Shown: positions 1-11,845 of the stretch, one piece after another
Position numbering within the stretch: position 1 is the first letter of the stretch
Layout of the letters: each line of letters starts with the position of its first letter
DNA from: Pegea sp. RAD2-039
Taxonomy: Eukaryota; Chordata; Thaliacea; Salpida; Salpidae
Assembly (NCBI GenBank): GCA_034620365.1
Contig: JAQGEQ010000363.1
Location: forward strand, 1,860,001 to 1,924,000
DNA length: 64,000 nucleotides
Direction of reading: 5' to 3'
Position numbers and translations under genes: made by a program
The notes under the pieces: generated by a model
What the model was told of the DNA's origin: nothing
Databases searched by the model: none
What the model saw: only the letters and a program-made list of their open reading frames with translations

Positions 1-61
1 TTAATTTCAAAATATACTTCCACCTTTTTTCTTGGTTATAAAAGTTTGATCTAATACTAAT

Positions 62-385
62 AACAACAAGACTTATTAATTGATAAGAAAAAATTTAAAC
101 TTTTTTTAAACATAATAAAACTTAACATAATTTGAAGTTATTTAAACTTCTTCAATTAGTTTATTAGTTATGATTTTTCCTTCTTTTATATTATCAACTT
201 TCTATACAATCGTTCACTGTAATATTCTTTGAGGAATACTAAAATGTATATTTTTTTTGTTTAATTATTCAAACTTAATACGTATTTTTTGATAACAACT
301 AGACTTATTTATTGATAAGAAAAAATTAAAAAAAATTTTTAACGCAATAAAACTTAACATAATTCGAAGTTGTTTAAACTTCTTT
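62..385. repeat. imperfect direct repeat, two ~92-bp copies
   Basis: Two copies, about 62-153 and 294-385, lie 232 bp apart. Both run from an AACAAC-TAGACTT-like start through GATAAGAAAAAA, AATAAAACTTAACATAATT and GAAGTT to TTTAAACTTCTT, with scattered mismatches. The rest of 1-1146 is AT-rich and shows no supported gene. It could be a diverged transposon end or a local duplication. Confidence 0.6.
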
Positions 386-1146
386 TATTGATTAATTAAC
401 AATTATTCAGCCCTTTCAACAAATCTTTGTGCTAAGTGTTAATACCTTCCATACTAAATAAGATTTACAAACAGATGACAAGTTATATAAAAAGTAATTT
501 ATTAGAAGTGAAACAAACACATTGAAGAGCTTTTTTGTAGATAGGAATATGTCAAGATTAGAATTTAAAATAAAGATACAGAAAACTTTGTAGAAGGCTC
601 CTAATTAATGATATGATACGAGATAGATTGAGATAACACCGACATGCTACAAGAAGCTGTCACGAAGATGTTCTGAAAATAATTTAAGGTTTGCAGTATT
701 TAGTTATTTGTATTAAATTGTCAAATATTTCAGATTTTTTGTGAAATTGATTCTATCAGTTAAAGTCTTCTTCTCTACTGAATGTTTTGAAGATGACTCT
801 CATCTAACACACTGAGATTTATGGAAAATGGAATTAATTTGATTTTCTATTTAATGGAACGCTTCTCTTTTTTATTCTACTTTTACAAACACAAAATAAT
901 TTGAAAAAATGTTTGTATCAACTTTCATTTATTCATTTCTATAACAAAACAATTTTTTAGAAACTTTATAATTCGTCAACTATAAAGCAAAACAGCGATA
1001 ATAAATTTGTTGAAACGTTTTATTGAATACTTCGTATATTATCTACAATAAAATAAATTTCTAAATCAAAAAACTGTTCAAGTTATACTAGCATTTTAAA
1101 AGCAAGCAATTATTCAATCATAAGAATCTCGTGAAGTAATCTTAAG

Positions 1147-1731
1147 ATGAACCTAAGAAGATTGGACAACCAAATTGAGAAGATGACTAAATGTTATTTT
1201 TTGGACTTTCATTTCATTTGCGAAACTTATTTGAGATTATCGTCGAATTATTTCCAAAACATTTTAGGATTCCATCTGGAATCAAAACAAATTCCTCCAC
1301 TAAATTCTACTAAACATAAGTTGAATAAACCACCAAAAAAGGACATGAAAGTTAAGAAGGCAGCTCAAAATGTTAAAGATAAAGTAGAGAAGAGGAAATC
1401 AATGATGAAGCAGGAAGTGAACAAGCTCTGAAATCAGTCCGAGAGAAAGTCAGTTTATAAAAGGGCTGGAAAAGCCACATTTAGAGTCAAAACCACCGAA
1501 AAAAATGAGCTCTAAAAATTTAGTAACTTGGAATACGATTTTCAAAGAATTTTTGAAAAGGTAGATTGCTAATAAAACGCTCAGACTTGAGGAAGATGAA
1601 TCCACTGAAGGTGAAAGCTCTGAAGATGATGAGCCACAAAAAAAGAAAACAAATGTTGGCAAAGGAACCCAAATTGTTAAAGATAAAAAAGAAGAAGAAA
1701 TCAATACTAAAGCAGAAAGTGACTCCTAATC
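1147..1731 (+). pseudogene. diverged copy of the array's acidic/basic protein gene, frameshifted
   Basis: The reading frame opens at 1147 (94 codons, Lys-rich tail) and is lost at 1431. It can be followed in shifted frames through 1465-1731, where NKTLRLEEDE and ESSEDDEPQKKK match the NKTLELEEDD and SSEDD blocks of the tandem units further right. An internal stop lies near 1561. No domain is recognised; the composition, alternating Lys/Arg-rich and Asp/Glu-rich stretches, is common in nuclear proteins. It differs from the array units by a longer acidic insert, and the CYPLYAHFL segment seen in the other units is missing. At about 1771 it abuts the first TERT fragment. Confidence 0.45.
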
Positions 1732-1774
1732 ACAAGTCTAGATTAGGTGATCAAAGGTGCAAACAGCCATAATT

Positions 1775-2600
1775 TAACTGCATAATGCTACGAATATCAT
1801 TATTTTCTTTTGGGAAAAACCTTGCACTGAATAACACAGCATCATCTGGTAAGAATTCATCAGCTATAGTCCAAAGACTTTTCTGAACTTTCAGCAAAGT
1901 AGCTCTGTTAATAAGAGCTGCCCAAACATCTTTGCGATAAAAGATAATCTTTTTTGATCTACAATTTGAGTTTGTAATATAAAAGGAGTTTTAATAAAGG
2001 CATGATCAAATTTGCAAACAACCATTCCATAAATATTTGAATCTTTTTTTTGTTACCATGTGCCCAAGGTATATTATGAAAATTAGTTTCAGAAATAAAA
2101 TGGTTAGTTTGAAAGGAATCAAACCTGTTGGAGTTAAGAAATAGTTTAAGTTTTTTGAGAAACCTCTTTTCATTACACTTTGAACCCCAAAAATAATGAA
2201 ATGGTAAAAGTCTTTTGATACAAGTTGTTAAAAAGAGGAAAACTTGATTGGTTTGACAGTGAATCTGAGTTAACTGTAGAATTTCTTTTTCCAGTTCACC
2301 ACGTTTTCTTGAATGATAAGAATTTAAAAATCTTTTCAAATTACCAATTTCTCCTAGATCTCGAAAATCCTCTGAAATTGGAGTATAAGATCTTAAAAGA
2401 AGATGAAATGAAATTCTTTTAAAATCTTTCATAAGAATAAAACAAATAGAAGAAATTCGTCGAAATCTGTTTTCTATTTTCCATGATTGTAACTCTATTG
2501 TAGAAATTAGTTGTTGTTGTCTTGTTCTACTTTTTAACTGAATAGAAAATTCACTTTTATTTAAAGAAACCTTTTTATAAAATATTTCATAATGAAATAT
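1775..2600 (-). pseudogene. TERT: TERT fragment, copy 1 (RNA-binding domain and T motif)
   Basis: Read on the minus strand this resembles telomerase reverse transcriptase from the RNA-binding domain into the start of the RT domain. It has the FWGSKCNEKRFLKKLKLFL block, the IPWAHGNKKK and MEWLFANLIMPLLKLL block, and in a shifted frame the T-motif half KKIIFYRK and the motif 1/2 segment FFPKENNDIRS. Homology ends at about 1775, before the catalytic Asp motifs A and C. This copy keeps the uninterrupted Arg-Ser-Lys-Lys codons of the T motif that interior copies have lost. However, an indel near 1980 (a shortened A-run) shifts the frame inside the T motif. The upstream frame ends at a stop at 2601-2603. 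Confidence 0.8.
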
Positions 2601-3214
2601 TTAAGTTGTTAAAACTCTACTTGCTAAGCCACATGAAGACAATTTTGCAAACAATTCCATTTCTTTATGATCTTTACGGCGTTTTTGGTTATTATGTATC
2701 ATAACAAATAGTTCTTAAAGTATATTCTGACATTTCATATCTTGAACTTATAGAAACTGAAAAAATCTTCAATAAGCTGCAAATACAATAAAAAGACTTT
2801 TAAACGACAAAGAACAAAATTAAAACATCTTTTTTATTTAATAAGATCAGATAGTTTTTCACATCGATTACTACAGTATTATAAAATTGGATTTTTACAT
2901 TTGCACTTGATACATTTAAAATAGTTTCAAACATTGTATAAAACGTTAAAATAATCATTATAAAGAGTAACCGCTAAAATAAAATCTTTGACAAAATGAA
3001 GCTTTTCAAAAAAATCTCTACAATATTCTTAATTACTGTCAATAAACCCATAAAAATCTTAAACTTTTGATAACAACACAAAAAATAATACACAAAATGA
3101 TAAAGTTTTTAGTTTTTAAAGTTTTCTAAAATTTTCCATTTATTATATTTAATGGTGAATTATTACTATCATAAAATATTAAATTAGAAAAAAAATTTAA
3201 ACTTTTGAGAGATA

Positions 3215-3830
3215 ATGTAGATAGTACATCAGAAGACTCAATGATAGTTTATAAAGCTCGTAAAACTTTGAAAAAGGGTCTATCAGTACCAGTCTAAAAG
3301 AAGAATGTTTTGAAAAGAAAGGTCCGTCTTAATAATAAAACGCTCGAACTTGAGGAAGATGATTCCTCTGAAGATGATATACCACAAGACCCTTTATGCT
3401 ATCCATTATATGCCCATTTCCTCAAAAAATGAAGGGTGCCTCAAATCGAGAGATCTGGGATGCAATAAAATGACATGATGATGAATTAAAACAGAGAAGA
3501 ATAGCAGATGAATCAATGAGAGTTAATGTAGGTAGTAGTCCAGAAGAAGAGGATGAAACTGATGATTCAGAAGATGGTGAAGCAAATCAAGTTAGGATTC
3601 AGAAAATAGTAAAGAGCTGAAAATGAAGCTGCACCTAAAGTTAGCTCTTGTAAAATTTATACCAGGAAAGTAAAAAGAACAGCTCAGAAATATAATCTCT
3701 GATAATTTTGAGTTAATGTCATTATATCCTGATGTAGAATAACCGGTTGTAGTTGGTAACTTGGATAATCAAGTAGGAATTTTAGAAACTTCTTTTTCAA
3801 ATAAATCTAAAGATGAAAATGAATTCTTTT
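3215..3830 (+). pseudogene. acidic-protein gene fragment, unit 2
   Basis: Same fragment as in the later units. An in-frame stop follows TSVPV just before 3310. One A is missing from the run near 3425, which shifts the frame, and AGACAT has become TGACAT, giving a stop near 3473. The 4004- rather than 4005-bp offset between 3310 and 7314 is explained by this single-base deletion. No promoter or start codon belongs to it. Confidence 0.7.
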
Positions 3831-3835
3831 TAAAC

Positions 3836-4664
3836 TTTAACTGCATAATGCTACGAAATCATTATTTTCTTTTGGGAAAAACCTTGCACTGAATAACACA
3901 GCATCATCTGGTAAGAATTCATCAGCTATAGTCCACAGACTTTTCTGAACATTCAGCAAAGTAGATCTGATAATGAGAGCTGCCCAAACTTCTTTGCGAT
4001 AAAAGATAATCTTGTTTTATCTACAATTTGAGTTTGTAATATAAAAAAAGAGTTTTAATAAAGGCATGATCAAATTTGCAAACAGCCATTCCATAAATAT
4101 TTGAATCTTTTTTTTGTTACCATGTGCCCAAGGTATATTATGAAAATTAGTTTCAGAAATAAAATGGTTAGTTTTAAAGGAATCAAACCTGTTGGAGTCA
4201 AGAAATAGTTTAAGCTTTTTGAGAAACCTCTTTTCATTACACTTTGAACCCCAAAAATAATGAAATGGTAAAAGTCTTTTGATACAAGATCTTAAAAAGA
4301 GGAAAACTTGATTGGTTTGACAGTGAAGCTGAGTTAACTGTAGAATTTCTTTTTCCAGTTCACCACGTTTTCTTGAATGATAAGAATTTAAAAATCTTTT
4401 CAAGTTACAAATCTCTACTGGATCTCGAAAATCCTCTGAAATTGGAGTATAAGATCTTAAAAGAGGATGAAATGAAATTCTTTTAAAATTTTTCATAAGA
4501 ATAAAACAAATAGAAGAAATTCGTCGAAATCTGTTTTCTATTTTCCATGATTGTAACTCTATTGTAGAAATTAGTTGTTGTTGTCTTGTTCTACTTTTTA
4601 ACTGAATAAAAAATTCACTTTTATTTAAAGAAAGCTTTTTATAAAATATTTCATAATCAAATAT
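3836..4664 (-). pseudogene. TERT: TERT fragment, copy 2
   Basis: The longest TERT-like frame in the array runs from a stop at 4665-4667 to a stop at 4017-4019. It contains in order: an Arg/Gln-rich helix (SRTRQQQLISTIELQSW), the LLPFHYFWGSKCNEKRF block, RFDSF, IPWAHGNKKK, and MEWLFANLIMPLLKLFFYIT. The last leads into the telomerase-specific T motif. Translation then stops in NCR-stop because GATC has become TATC beside the Lys-Lys codons. Past the stop, YRKEVW and RFFPKENND-like residues follow, with a one-base loss in the motif-2 codons. There are no motifs A-E, so no polymerase activity is possible. The open stretch just upstream on the minus strand (to about 4856) may be a further exon of unknown origin. 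Confidence 0.85.
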
Positions 4665-5286
4665 TTAAGCTGTTAAAACTCTACTTGCTAAGCCACATGA
4701 AGACAATTTTGCAAATATTCTTAACAATTCCATTTCTTTATATTCTTCACGGCATTTTGGTAAATATGTATCATAACAAATAGTTCTTAAAGTATATTCT
4801 AACATTTCATATCTTGAACTTATAGAAACTGAAAAAATTTTCAATAAGCTGCAAATACAATAAAAAGACTTTTAAACGATAAAGAACAAAATTAAAACAT
4901 CTTTTTTATTTAATAAGATCAGATAGTTTTTCACAACGATTACTACAGTATTGTAAAATTGGATTTTTACATTTGCACTTGATACATTTAAACTAGTTTC
5001 AAACTTTGTATAAAACGTTAAAATAATCATTATAAAGAGTAACGGCTAAAATAAAATCTTTGACAAAATGAAGCTTTTCAAAAAAATCTCTACAATATTC
5101 TTAGTTACTGTCAATAAACCCATAAAAATCTTAAACATTTGATAACAACACAAAATATAATACACAAAATGTTAAAGTTTCTAGTTTTTAAAGTTTTCTA
5201 AAATTTTCCATTTATTATATTTAATGGTGAATTATTACTATCATAAAATAATAAATTAGAAAAAAAAAAGTTAAACTTTTGAAAGA

Positions 5287-5900
5287 TAATGTAGATAGTA
5301 CATCAGAAGACTCAATGATAGTTTATAAGGATCATAAAACTTTGAAAAAGCGTACATCAGTACCAGTCTAAAAGAAGAATGTTTTGAAAAAAAAGGTTCG
5401 TCTTAATAATAAAACGCTCGAACTTGAGGAAGATGATTCCTCTGAAGATGATATACCACAAGACCCTTTGTGCTATCCATTATATGCCCATTTCCTCAAA
5501 AAAATGAAGGGTGCCACAAATCGAGAGATCTGGGATGCAATAAAAAGACATGATGATGAATTAAAACAGAGAAGAATAGCAGATGAATCAATGAGAGTTA
5601 ATGTAGGTAGTAGTCCAGAAGAAGAGGATGAAACTGATGATTCAGAAGATGGTGAAGCAAATCAAGTTAGGATTCAGAAAATAGTAAAGAGCTGAAAATG
5701 AAGCTGCACCTAAAGTTAGCTCTTGTAAAATTTATACCAGGAAAGTAAAAAGAACACCTCAAAAATATAATCTCTGATAATTTTGAGTTAATGTCATTAT
5801 ATCCTGATGTAGAATAACCGGTTGTAGTTGGTAACTTGGATAATCAAGTAGGAATTTTAGAAACTTCTTTTTCAGATAAATCTAAAGATGAAAATGAAAT
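5287..5900 (+). pseudogene. acidic-protein gene fragment, unit 3 (longest intact frame 5384-5695)
   Basis: An uninterrupted 103-codon frame encodes a Lys-rich start, an acidic block (EEDDSSEDD), a more hydrophobic segment (DPLCYPLYAHFLKKMKG) with NREIWDAIKRHDDEL, and a second acidic block (SSPEEEDETDDSEDGEA). No ATG starts it: the first codon is TTG. The same frame is closed upstream by a TAA after TSVPV, so this is a gene remnant and not a complete gene. After 5695 recognisable codons continue in another frame (KIYTRKVKR) and then again after a stop (SDNFELMSLYPDVE). I do not recognise the family. An identical 103-residue frame occurs at 9389-9700. Confidence 0.65.
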
Positions 5901-5910
5901 CTTTTTTATC

Positions 5911-6645
5911 TTTAACTGCATAATGCTACGAAATCATTATTTTCTTTTGGGAAAAACCTTGCACTGAATAACACAGCATCATCTGGTAAGAATTCATCAG
6001 CTATAGTCCACAGACTTTTCTGAACATTCAGCAAAGTAGATCTGATAATGAGAGCTGCCCAAACTTCTTTGCGATAAAAGATAATCTTGTTTTATCTACA
6101 ATTTGAGTTTGTAATATAAAAAAAGAGTTTTAATAAAGGCATGATCAAATTTGCAAACAGCTATTCCATAAATATTTGAATCTTTTTTTTGTTACCATGT
6201 GCCCAAGGTATATTATGAAAATTAGTTTCAGAAATAAAATGGTTAGTTTGAAAGGAATCAAACCTGTTGGAGTCAAGAAATAGTTTAAGCTTTTTGAGAA
6301 ACCTCTTTTCATTACACTTTGAACCCCAAAAATAATGAAATGGTAAAAGTCTTTTGATACAAGTTCTTAAAAAGAGGAAAACTTGATTGGTTTGACAGTG
6401 AATCTGAGTTAACTGTAGAATTTCTTTTTCCAGTTCACCACGTTTTCTAGAATGATAAGAATTAAAAATCTTTTCAAATTACAAATCTCTCCTAGATCTC
6501 GAAAATCCTCTGAAATTGGAGTATAATATCTTAAAAGAAGATGAAATGAAATTCTTTTAAAATCTTTCATAAGAATAAAACAAAATAGAAGAAATTCGTC
6601 GAAATCTGTTTTCTATTTTCCATGATTGTAACTCTAATGTAGAAA
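5911..6645 (-). pseudogene. TERT: TERT fragment, copy 3
   Basis: Short unit type: the ~145-bp upstream segment is absent. It shares the T-motif stop and the motif-2 deletion of copies 2 and 4-6. In addition a T is missing at about 6463 (GAATTAAAAATC where copy 2 has GAATTTAAAAATC), which shifts the frame upstream of the WGSKCNEKRF block. Confidence 0.8.
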
Positions 6646-7216
6646 ATATTTTTCTTTTCTTTATTTCTTTATGATAATTATGGCATTTTGGTAATTATGT
6701 ATTATATCAAATAGTTCTTAAAGTATATTCTGACATTTCATATCTTGAACTTATAGAAACTGAAAAAATCTTCAATAAGCTGCAAATACAATAAAAAGAC
6801 TTTTAAACGATAAAGAATAAAATTAAAATATCTTTTTTATTTAATAAGATCAGATAGTTTTTCACAACGATTACTACAGTATTGTAAAATTGGATTTTTA
6901 CATTTGCACTTGATACATTTAAAATAGTTTCAAACTTTATATAAAACGTAAAAATAATCATTATAAAGAGTAACGGCTGAAATAAAGACTTTGACAAATT
7001 AAAGCTTTTCAAAAAAATCTTTAAAATATTCTTAGTTACTGTCAGTAAACCCATAAAAATCTTAAACTTTTGATAACAACACAAAAAATAATATACAAAA
7101 CGCTAAAGTTTCTAGTTTTTAAAGTTTTCTAAAATTTTCCATTTATTATATTTAATGGTGAATTATTACTATAATAAAATAATAAATTAGAAAAAAAAAT
7201 TTAAACTTTTGAGAGA

Positions 7217-7830
7217 TAATGTAGGTAGTACATCAGAAGACTCAATGATAGTTTATAAAGATCGTATAACTTTGAAAAAGCGTACATCAGTGCAAGTCTA
7301 AAAGAAAAATGTTTTGAAAAAAAAGGTACGTCTTAATAATAAAACGCTCAAACTTGAGGAAGATGATTCCTCTGAAGATGATATACCACAAGACCCTTTG
7401 TGCTATCCATTATATGCCCATTTCCTCAAAAAAATGAAGGGTGCCACAAATCAAGAGATCTGGGATGCAATAAAAAGACATGATGATGAATTAAAACAAA
7501 GAAGAATAGCAGATGAATCAATGAGAGTTAATGTAGGTAGTAGTCCAGAAGAAGAGGATGAAACTGATGATTCAGAAGATGGTGAAGCAAATCAAGTTAG
7601 GATTCAGAAAATAGTAAAGAGTTGAAAATGAAGCTGCACCTAAAGTTAGCTCTTGTAAAATTTATACCAGGAAAGTAAAAAGAACAGCTCAGAAATATAA
7701 TCTCTGATAATTTTGAGTTAATGTCATTATATCCTGATGTAGAATAACCGGTTGTAGTTGGTAACTTGGATAATCAAGTAGGAATTTTAGAAACTTCTTT
7801 TTCAAATAAATCTAAAGATGAAAATGAATT
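7217..7830 (+). pseudogene. acidic-protein gene fragment, unit 4 (frame 7314-7625)
   Basis: 103 codons, identical to unit 3 except Glu-to-Lys in NKTLKLEE and Arg-to-Gln in NQEIW. It has the same TTG first codon and the same upstream in-frame stop. It is nearly identical to the unit at 11319. Confidence 0.65.
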
Positions 7831-7840
7831 CTTTTTAAAC

Positions 7841-8669
7841 TTTAACTGCATAATGCTACGAAATCATTATTTTCTTTTGGGAAAAACCTTGCACTGAATA
7901 ACACAGCATCATCTGGTAAGAATTCATCAGCTATAGTCCACAGACTTTTCTGAACATTCAGCAAAGTAGATCTGATAATGAGAGCTGCCCAAACTTCTTT
8001 GCGATAAAAGATAATCTTGTTTTATCTACAATTTGAGTTTGTAATATAAAAAAAGAGTTTTAATAAAGGCATGATCAAATTTGCAAACAGCCATTCCATA
8101 AATATTTGAATCTTTTTTTTGTTACCATGTGCCCAAGGTATATTATGAAAATTAGTTTCAGAAATAAAATGGTTAGTTTTAAAGGAATCAAACCTGTTGG
8201 AGTCAAGAAATAGTTTAAGCTTTTTGAGAAACCTCTTTTCATTACACTTTGAACCCCAAAAATAATGAAATGGTAAAAGTCTTTTGATACAAGATCTTAA
8301 AAAGAGGAAAACTTGATTGGTTTGACAGTGAAGCTGAGTTAACTATAGAATTTCTTTTTCCAGTTCACCACGTTTTCTTGAATGATAAGAATTTAAAAAT
8401 CTTTTCAAGTTACAAATCTCTACTGGATCTCGAAAATCCTCTGAAATTGGAGTATAAGATCTTAAAAGAGGATGAAATGAAATTCTTTTAAAATTTTTCA
8501 TAAGAATAAAACAAATAGAAGAAATTCGTCGAAATCTGTTTTCTATTTTCCATGATTGTAACTCTATTGTAGAAATTAGTTGTTGTTGTCTTGTTCTACT
8601 TTTTAACTGAATAAAAAATTCACTTTTATTTAAAGAAAGCTTTTTATAAAATATTTCATAATCAAATAT
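7841..8669 (-). pseudogene. TERT: TERT fragment, copy 4
   Basis: Positioned exactly 4005 bp after copy 2 and nearly identical to it, including the T-motif stop and the one-base motif-2 deletion. It carries the long (2075-bp) unit form. One visible difference from copy 2 is GTTAACTATAG for GTTAACTGTAG near 8340. Confidence 0.85.
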
Positions 8670-9291
8670 TTAAGCTGTTAAAACTCTACTTGCTAAGCCA
8701 CATGAAGACAATTTTGCAAATATTCTTAACAATTCCATTTCTTTATATTCTTCACGGCATTTTGGTAAATATGTATCATAACAAATAGTTCTTAAAGTAT
8801 ATTCTAACATTTCATATCTTGAACTTATAGAAACTGAAAAAATTTTCAATAAGCTGCAAATACAATAAAAAGACTTTTAAACGATAAAGAACAAAATTAA
8901 AACATCTTTTTTATTTAATAAGATCAGATAGTTTTTCACAACGATTACTACAGTATTGTAAAATTGGATTTTTACATTTGCACTTGATACATTTAAACTA
9001 GTTTCAAACTTTGTATAAAACGTTAAAATAATCATTATAAAGAGTAACGGCTAAAATAAAATCTTTGACAAAATGAAGCTTTTCAAAAAAATCTCTACAA
9101 TATTCTTAGTTACTGTCAATAAACCCATAAAAATCTTAAACATTTGATAACAACACAAAATATAATACACAAAATGTTAAAGTTTCTAGTTTTTAAAGTT
9201 TTCTAAAATTTTCCATTTATTATATTTAATGGTGAATTATTACTATCATAAAATAATAAATTAGAAAAAAAAAAGTTAAACTTTTGAAAGA

Positions 9292-9905
9292 TAATGTAGA
9301 TAGTACATCAGAAGACTCAATGATAGTTTATAAGGATCATAAAACTTTGAAAAAGCGTACATCAGTACCAGTCTAAAAGAAGAATGTTTTGAAAAAAAAG
9401 GTTCGTCTTAATAATAAAACGCTCGAACTTGAGGAAGATGATTCCTCTGAAGATGATATACCACAAGACCCTTTGTGCTATCCATTATATGCCCATTTCC
9501 TCAAAAAAATGAAGGGTGCCACAAATCGAGAGATCTGGGATGCAATAAAAAGACATGATGATGAATTAAAACAGAGAAGAATAGCAGATGAATCAATGAG
9601 AGTTAATGTAGGTAGTAGTCCAGAAGAAGAGGATGAAACTGATGATTCAGAAGATGGTGAAGCAAATCAAGTTAGGATTCAGAAAATAGTAAAGAGCTGA
9701 AAATGAAGCTGCACCTAAAGTTAGCTCTTGTAAAATTTATACCAGGAAAGTAAAAAGAACACCTCAAAAATATAATCTCTGATAATTTTGAGTTAATGTC
9801 ATTATATCCTGATGTAGAATAACCGGTTGTAGTTGGTAACTTGGATAATCAAGTAGGAATTTTAGAAACTTCTTTTTCAGATAAATCTAAAGATGAAAAT
9901 GAAAT
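9292..9905 (+). pseudogene. acidic-protein gene fragment, unit 5 (frame 9389-9700)
   Basis: Its 103-residue frame is identical to that at 5384-5695, 4005 bp away. Same missing start codon and upstream stop. Confidence 0.65.
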
Positions 9906-9915
9906 CTTTTTTATC

Positions 9916-10650
9916 TTTAACTGCATAATGCTACGAAATCATTATTTTCTTTTGGGAAAAACCTTGCACTGAATAACACAGCATCATCTGGTAAGAATTC
10001 ATCAGCTATAGTCCAAAGACCTTTCTGAACTTTCAGCAAAGTAGCTCTGTTAATAAGAGTTGTCCAAACTTCTTTGCGATAAAAGATAATCTTGTTTTAT
10101 CTACAATTTGAGTTTGTAATATAAAAAAAGAGTTTTAATAAAGGCATGATCAAATTTGCAAACAGCTATTCCATAAATATTTGAATCTTTTTTTTGTTAC
10201 CATGTGCCCAAGGTATATTATGAAAATTAGTTTCAGAAATAAAATGGTTAGTTTGAAAGGAATCAAACCTGTTGGAGTCAAGAAATAGTTTAAGCTTTTT
10301 GAGAAACCTCTTTTCATTACACTTTGAACCCCAAAAATAATGAAATGGTAAAAGTCTTTTGATACAAGTTCTTAAAAAGAGGAAAACTTGATTGGTTTGA
10401 CAGTGAATCTGAGTTAACTGTAGAATTTCTTTTTCCAGTTCACCACGTTTTCTAGAATGATAAGAATTAAAAATCTTTTCAAATTACAAATCTCTCCTAG
10501 ATCTCGAAAATCCTCTGAAATTGGAGTATAATATCTTAAAAGAAGATGAAATGAAATTCTTTTAAAATCTTTCATAAGAATAAAACAAAATAGAAGAAAT
10601 TCGTCGAGATCTGTTTTCTATTTTCCATGATTGTAACTCTAATGTAGAAA
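9916..10650 (-). pseudogene. TERT: TERT fragment, copy 5, with a patch resembling copy 1
   Basis: Overall a copy of the short-unit fragment at 5911, but 10,011-10,068 carries the variants of copy 1 (CCAAAGAC, AACTTTCAG, GTAGCTCTGTTAATAAGAG), not those of copies 2-4, 6 and 7 (CCACAGAC, AACATTCAG, GTAGATCTGATAATGAGAG). The interior T-motif stop is retained on either side of the patch. Confidence 0.8.
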
Positions 10651-11221
10651 ATATTTTTCTTTTCTTTATTTCTTTATGATAATTATGGCATTTTGGTAAT
10701 TATGTATTATATCAAATAGTTCTTAAAGTATATTCTGACATTTCATATCTTGAACTTATAGAAACTGAAAAAATCTTCAATAAGCTGCAAATACAATAAA
10801 AAGACTTTTAAACGATAAAGAATAAAATTAAAATATCTTTTTTATTTAATAAGATCAGATAGTTTTTCACAACGATTACTACAGTATTGTAAAATTGGAT
10901 TTTTACATTTGCACTTGATACATTTAAAATAGTTTCAAACTTTATATAAAACGTAAAAATAATCATTATAAAGAGTAACGGCTGAAATAAAGACTTTGAC
11001 AAATTAAAGCTTTTCAAAAAAATCTTTAAAATATTCTTAGTTACTGTCAGTAAACCCATAAAAATCTTAAACTTTTGATAACAACACAAAAAATAATATA
11101 CAAAACGCTAAAGTTTCTAGTTTTTAAAGTTTTCTAAAATTTTCCATTTATTATATTTAATGGTGAATTATTACTATAATAAAATAATAAATTAGAAGAA
11201 AAAAGTTAAACTTTTGAGAGA

Positions 11222-11835
11222 TAATGTAGGTAGTACATCAGAAGACTCAATGATAGTTTATAAAGATCGTATAACTTTGAAAAAGCGTACATCAGTGCAA
11301 GTCTAAAAGAAAAATGTTTTGAAAAAAAAGGTACGTCTTAATAATAAAACGCTCAAACTTGAGGAAGATGATTCCTCTGAAGATGATATACCACAAGACC
11401 CTTTGTGCTATCCATTATATGCCCATTTCCTCAAAAAAATGAAGGGTGCCACAAATCAAGAGATCTGGGATGCAATAAAAAGATATGATGATGAATTAAA
11501 ACAGAGAAGAATAGCAGATGAATCAATGAGAGTTAATGTAGGTAGTAGTCCAGAAGAAGAGGATGAAACTGATGATTCAGAAGATGGTGAAGCAAATCAA
11601 GTTAGGATTCAGAAAATAGTAAAGAGTTGAAAATGAAGCTGCACCTAAAGTTAGCTCTTGTAAAATTTATACCAGGAAAGTAAAAAGAACAGCTCAGAAA
11701 TATAATCTCTGATAATTTTGAGTTAATGTCATTATATCCTGATGTAGAATAACCGGTTGTAGTTGGTAACTTGGATAATCAAGTAGGAATTTTAGAAACT
11801 TCTTTTTCAAATAAATCTAAAGATGAAAATGAATT
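11222..11835 (+). pseudogene. acidic-protein gene fragment, unit 6 (frame 11319-11630)
   Basis: 103 codons, differing from unit 4 by a single His-to-Tyr change (KRYDDEL). TTG first codon, with a stop upstream in the same frame. Confidence 0.65.
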
Positions 11836-11845
11836 CTTTTTAAAC

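Noticed and set aside
6803-11089. 93-codon minus-strand frames at 6803 and 10808
   Set aside because: They lie in the AT-rich spacer, consist of Leu/Ile/Phe/Lys low complexity, and are not open in the other units.
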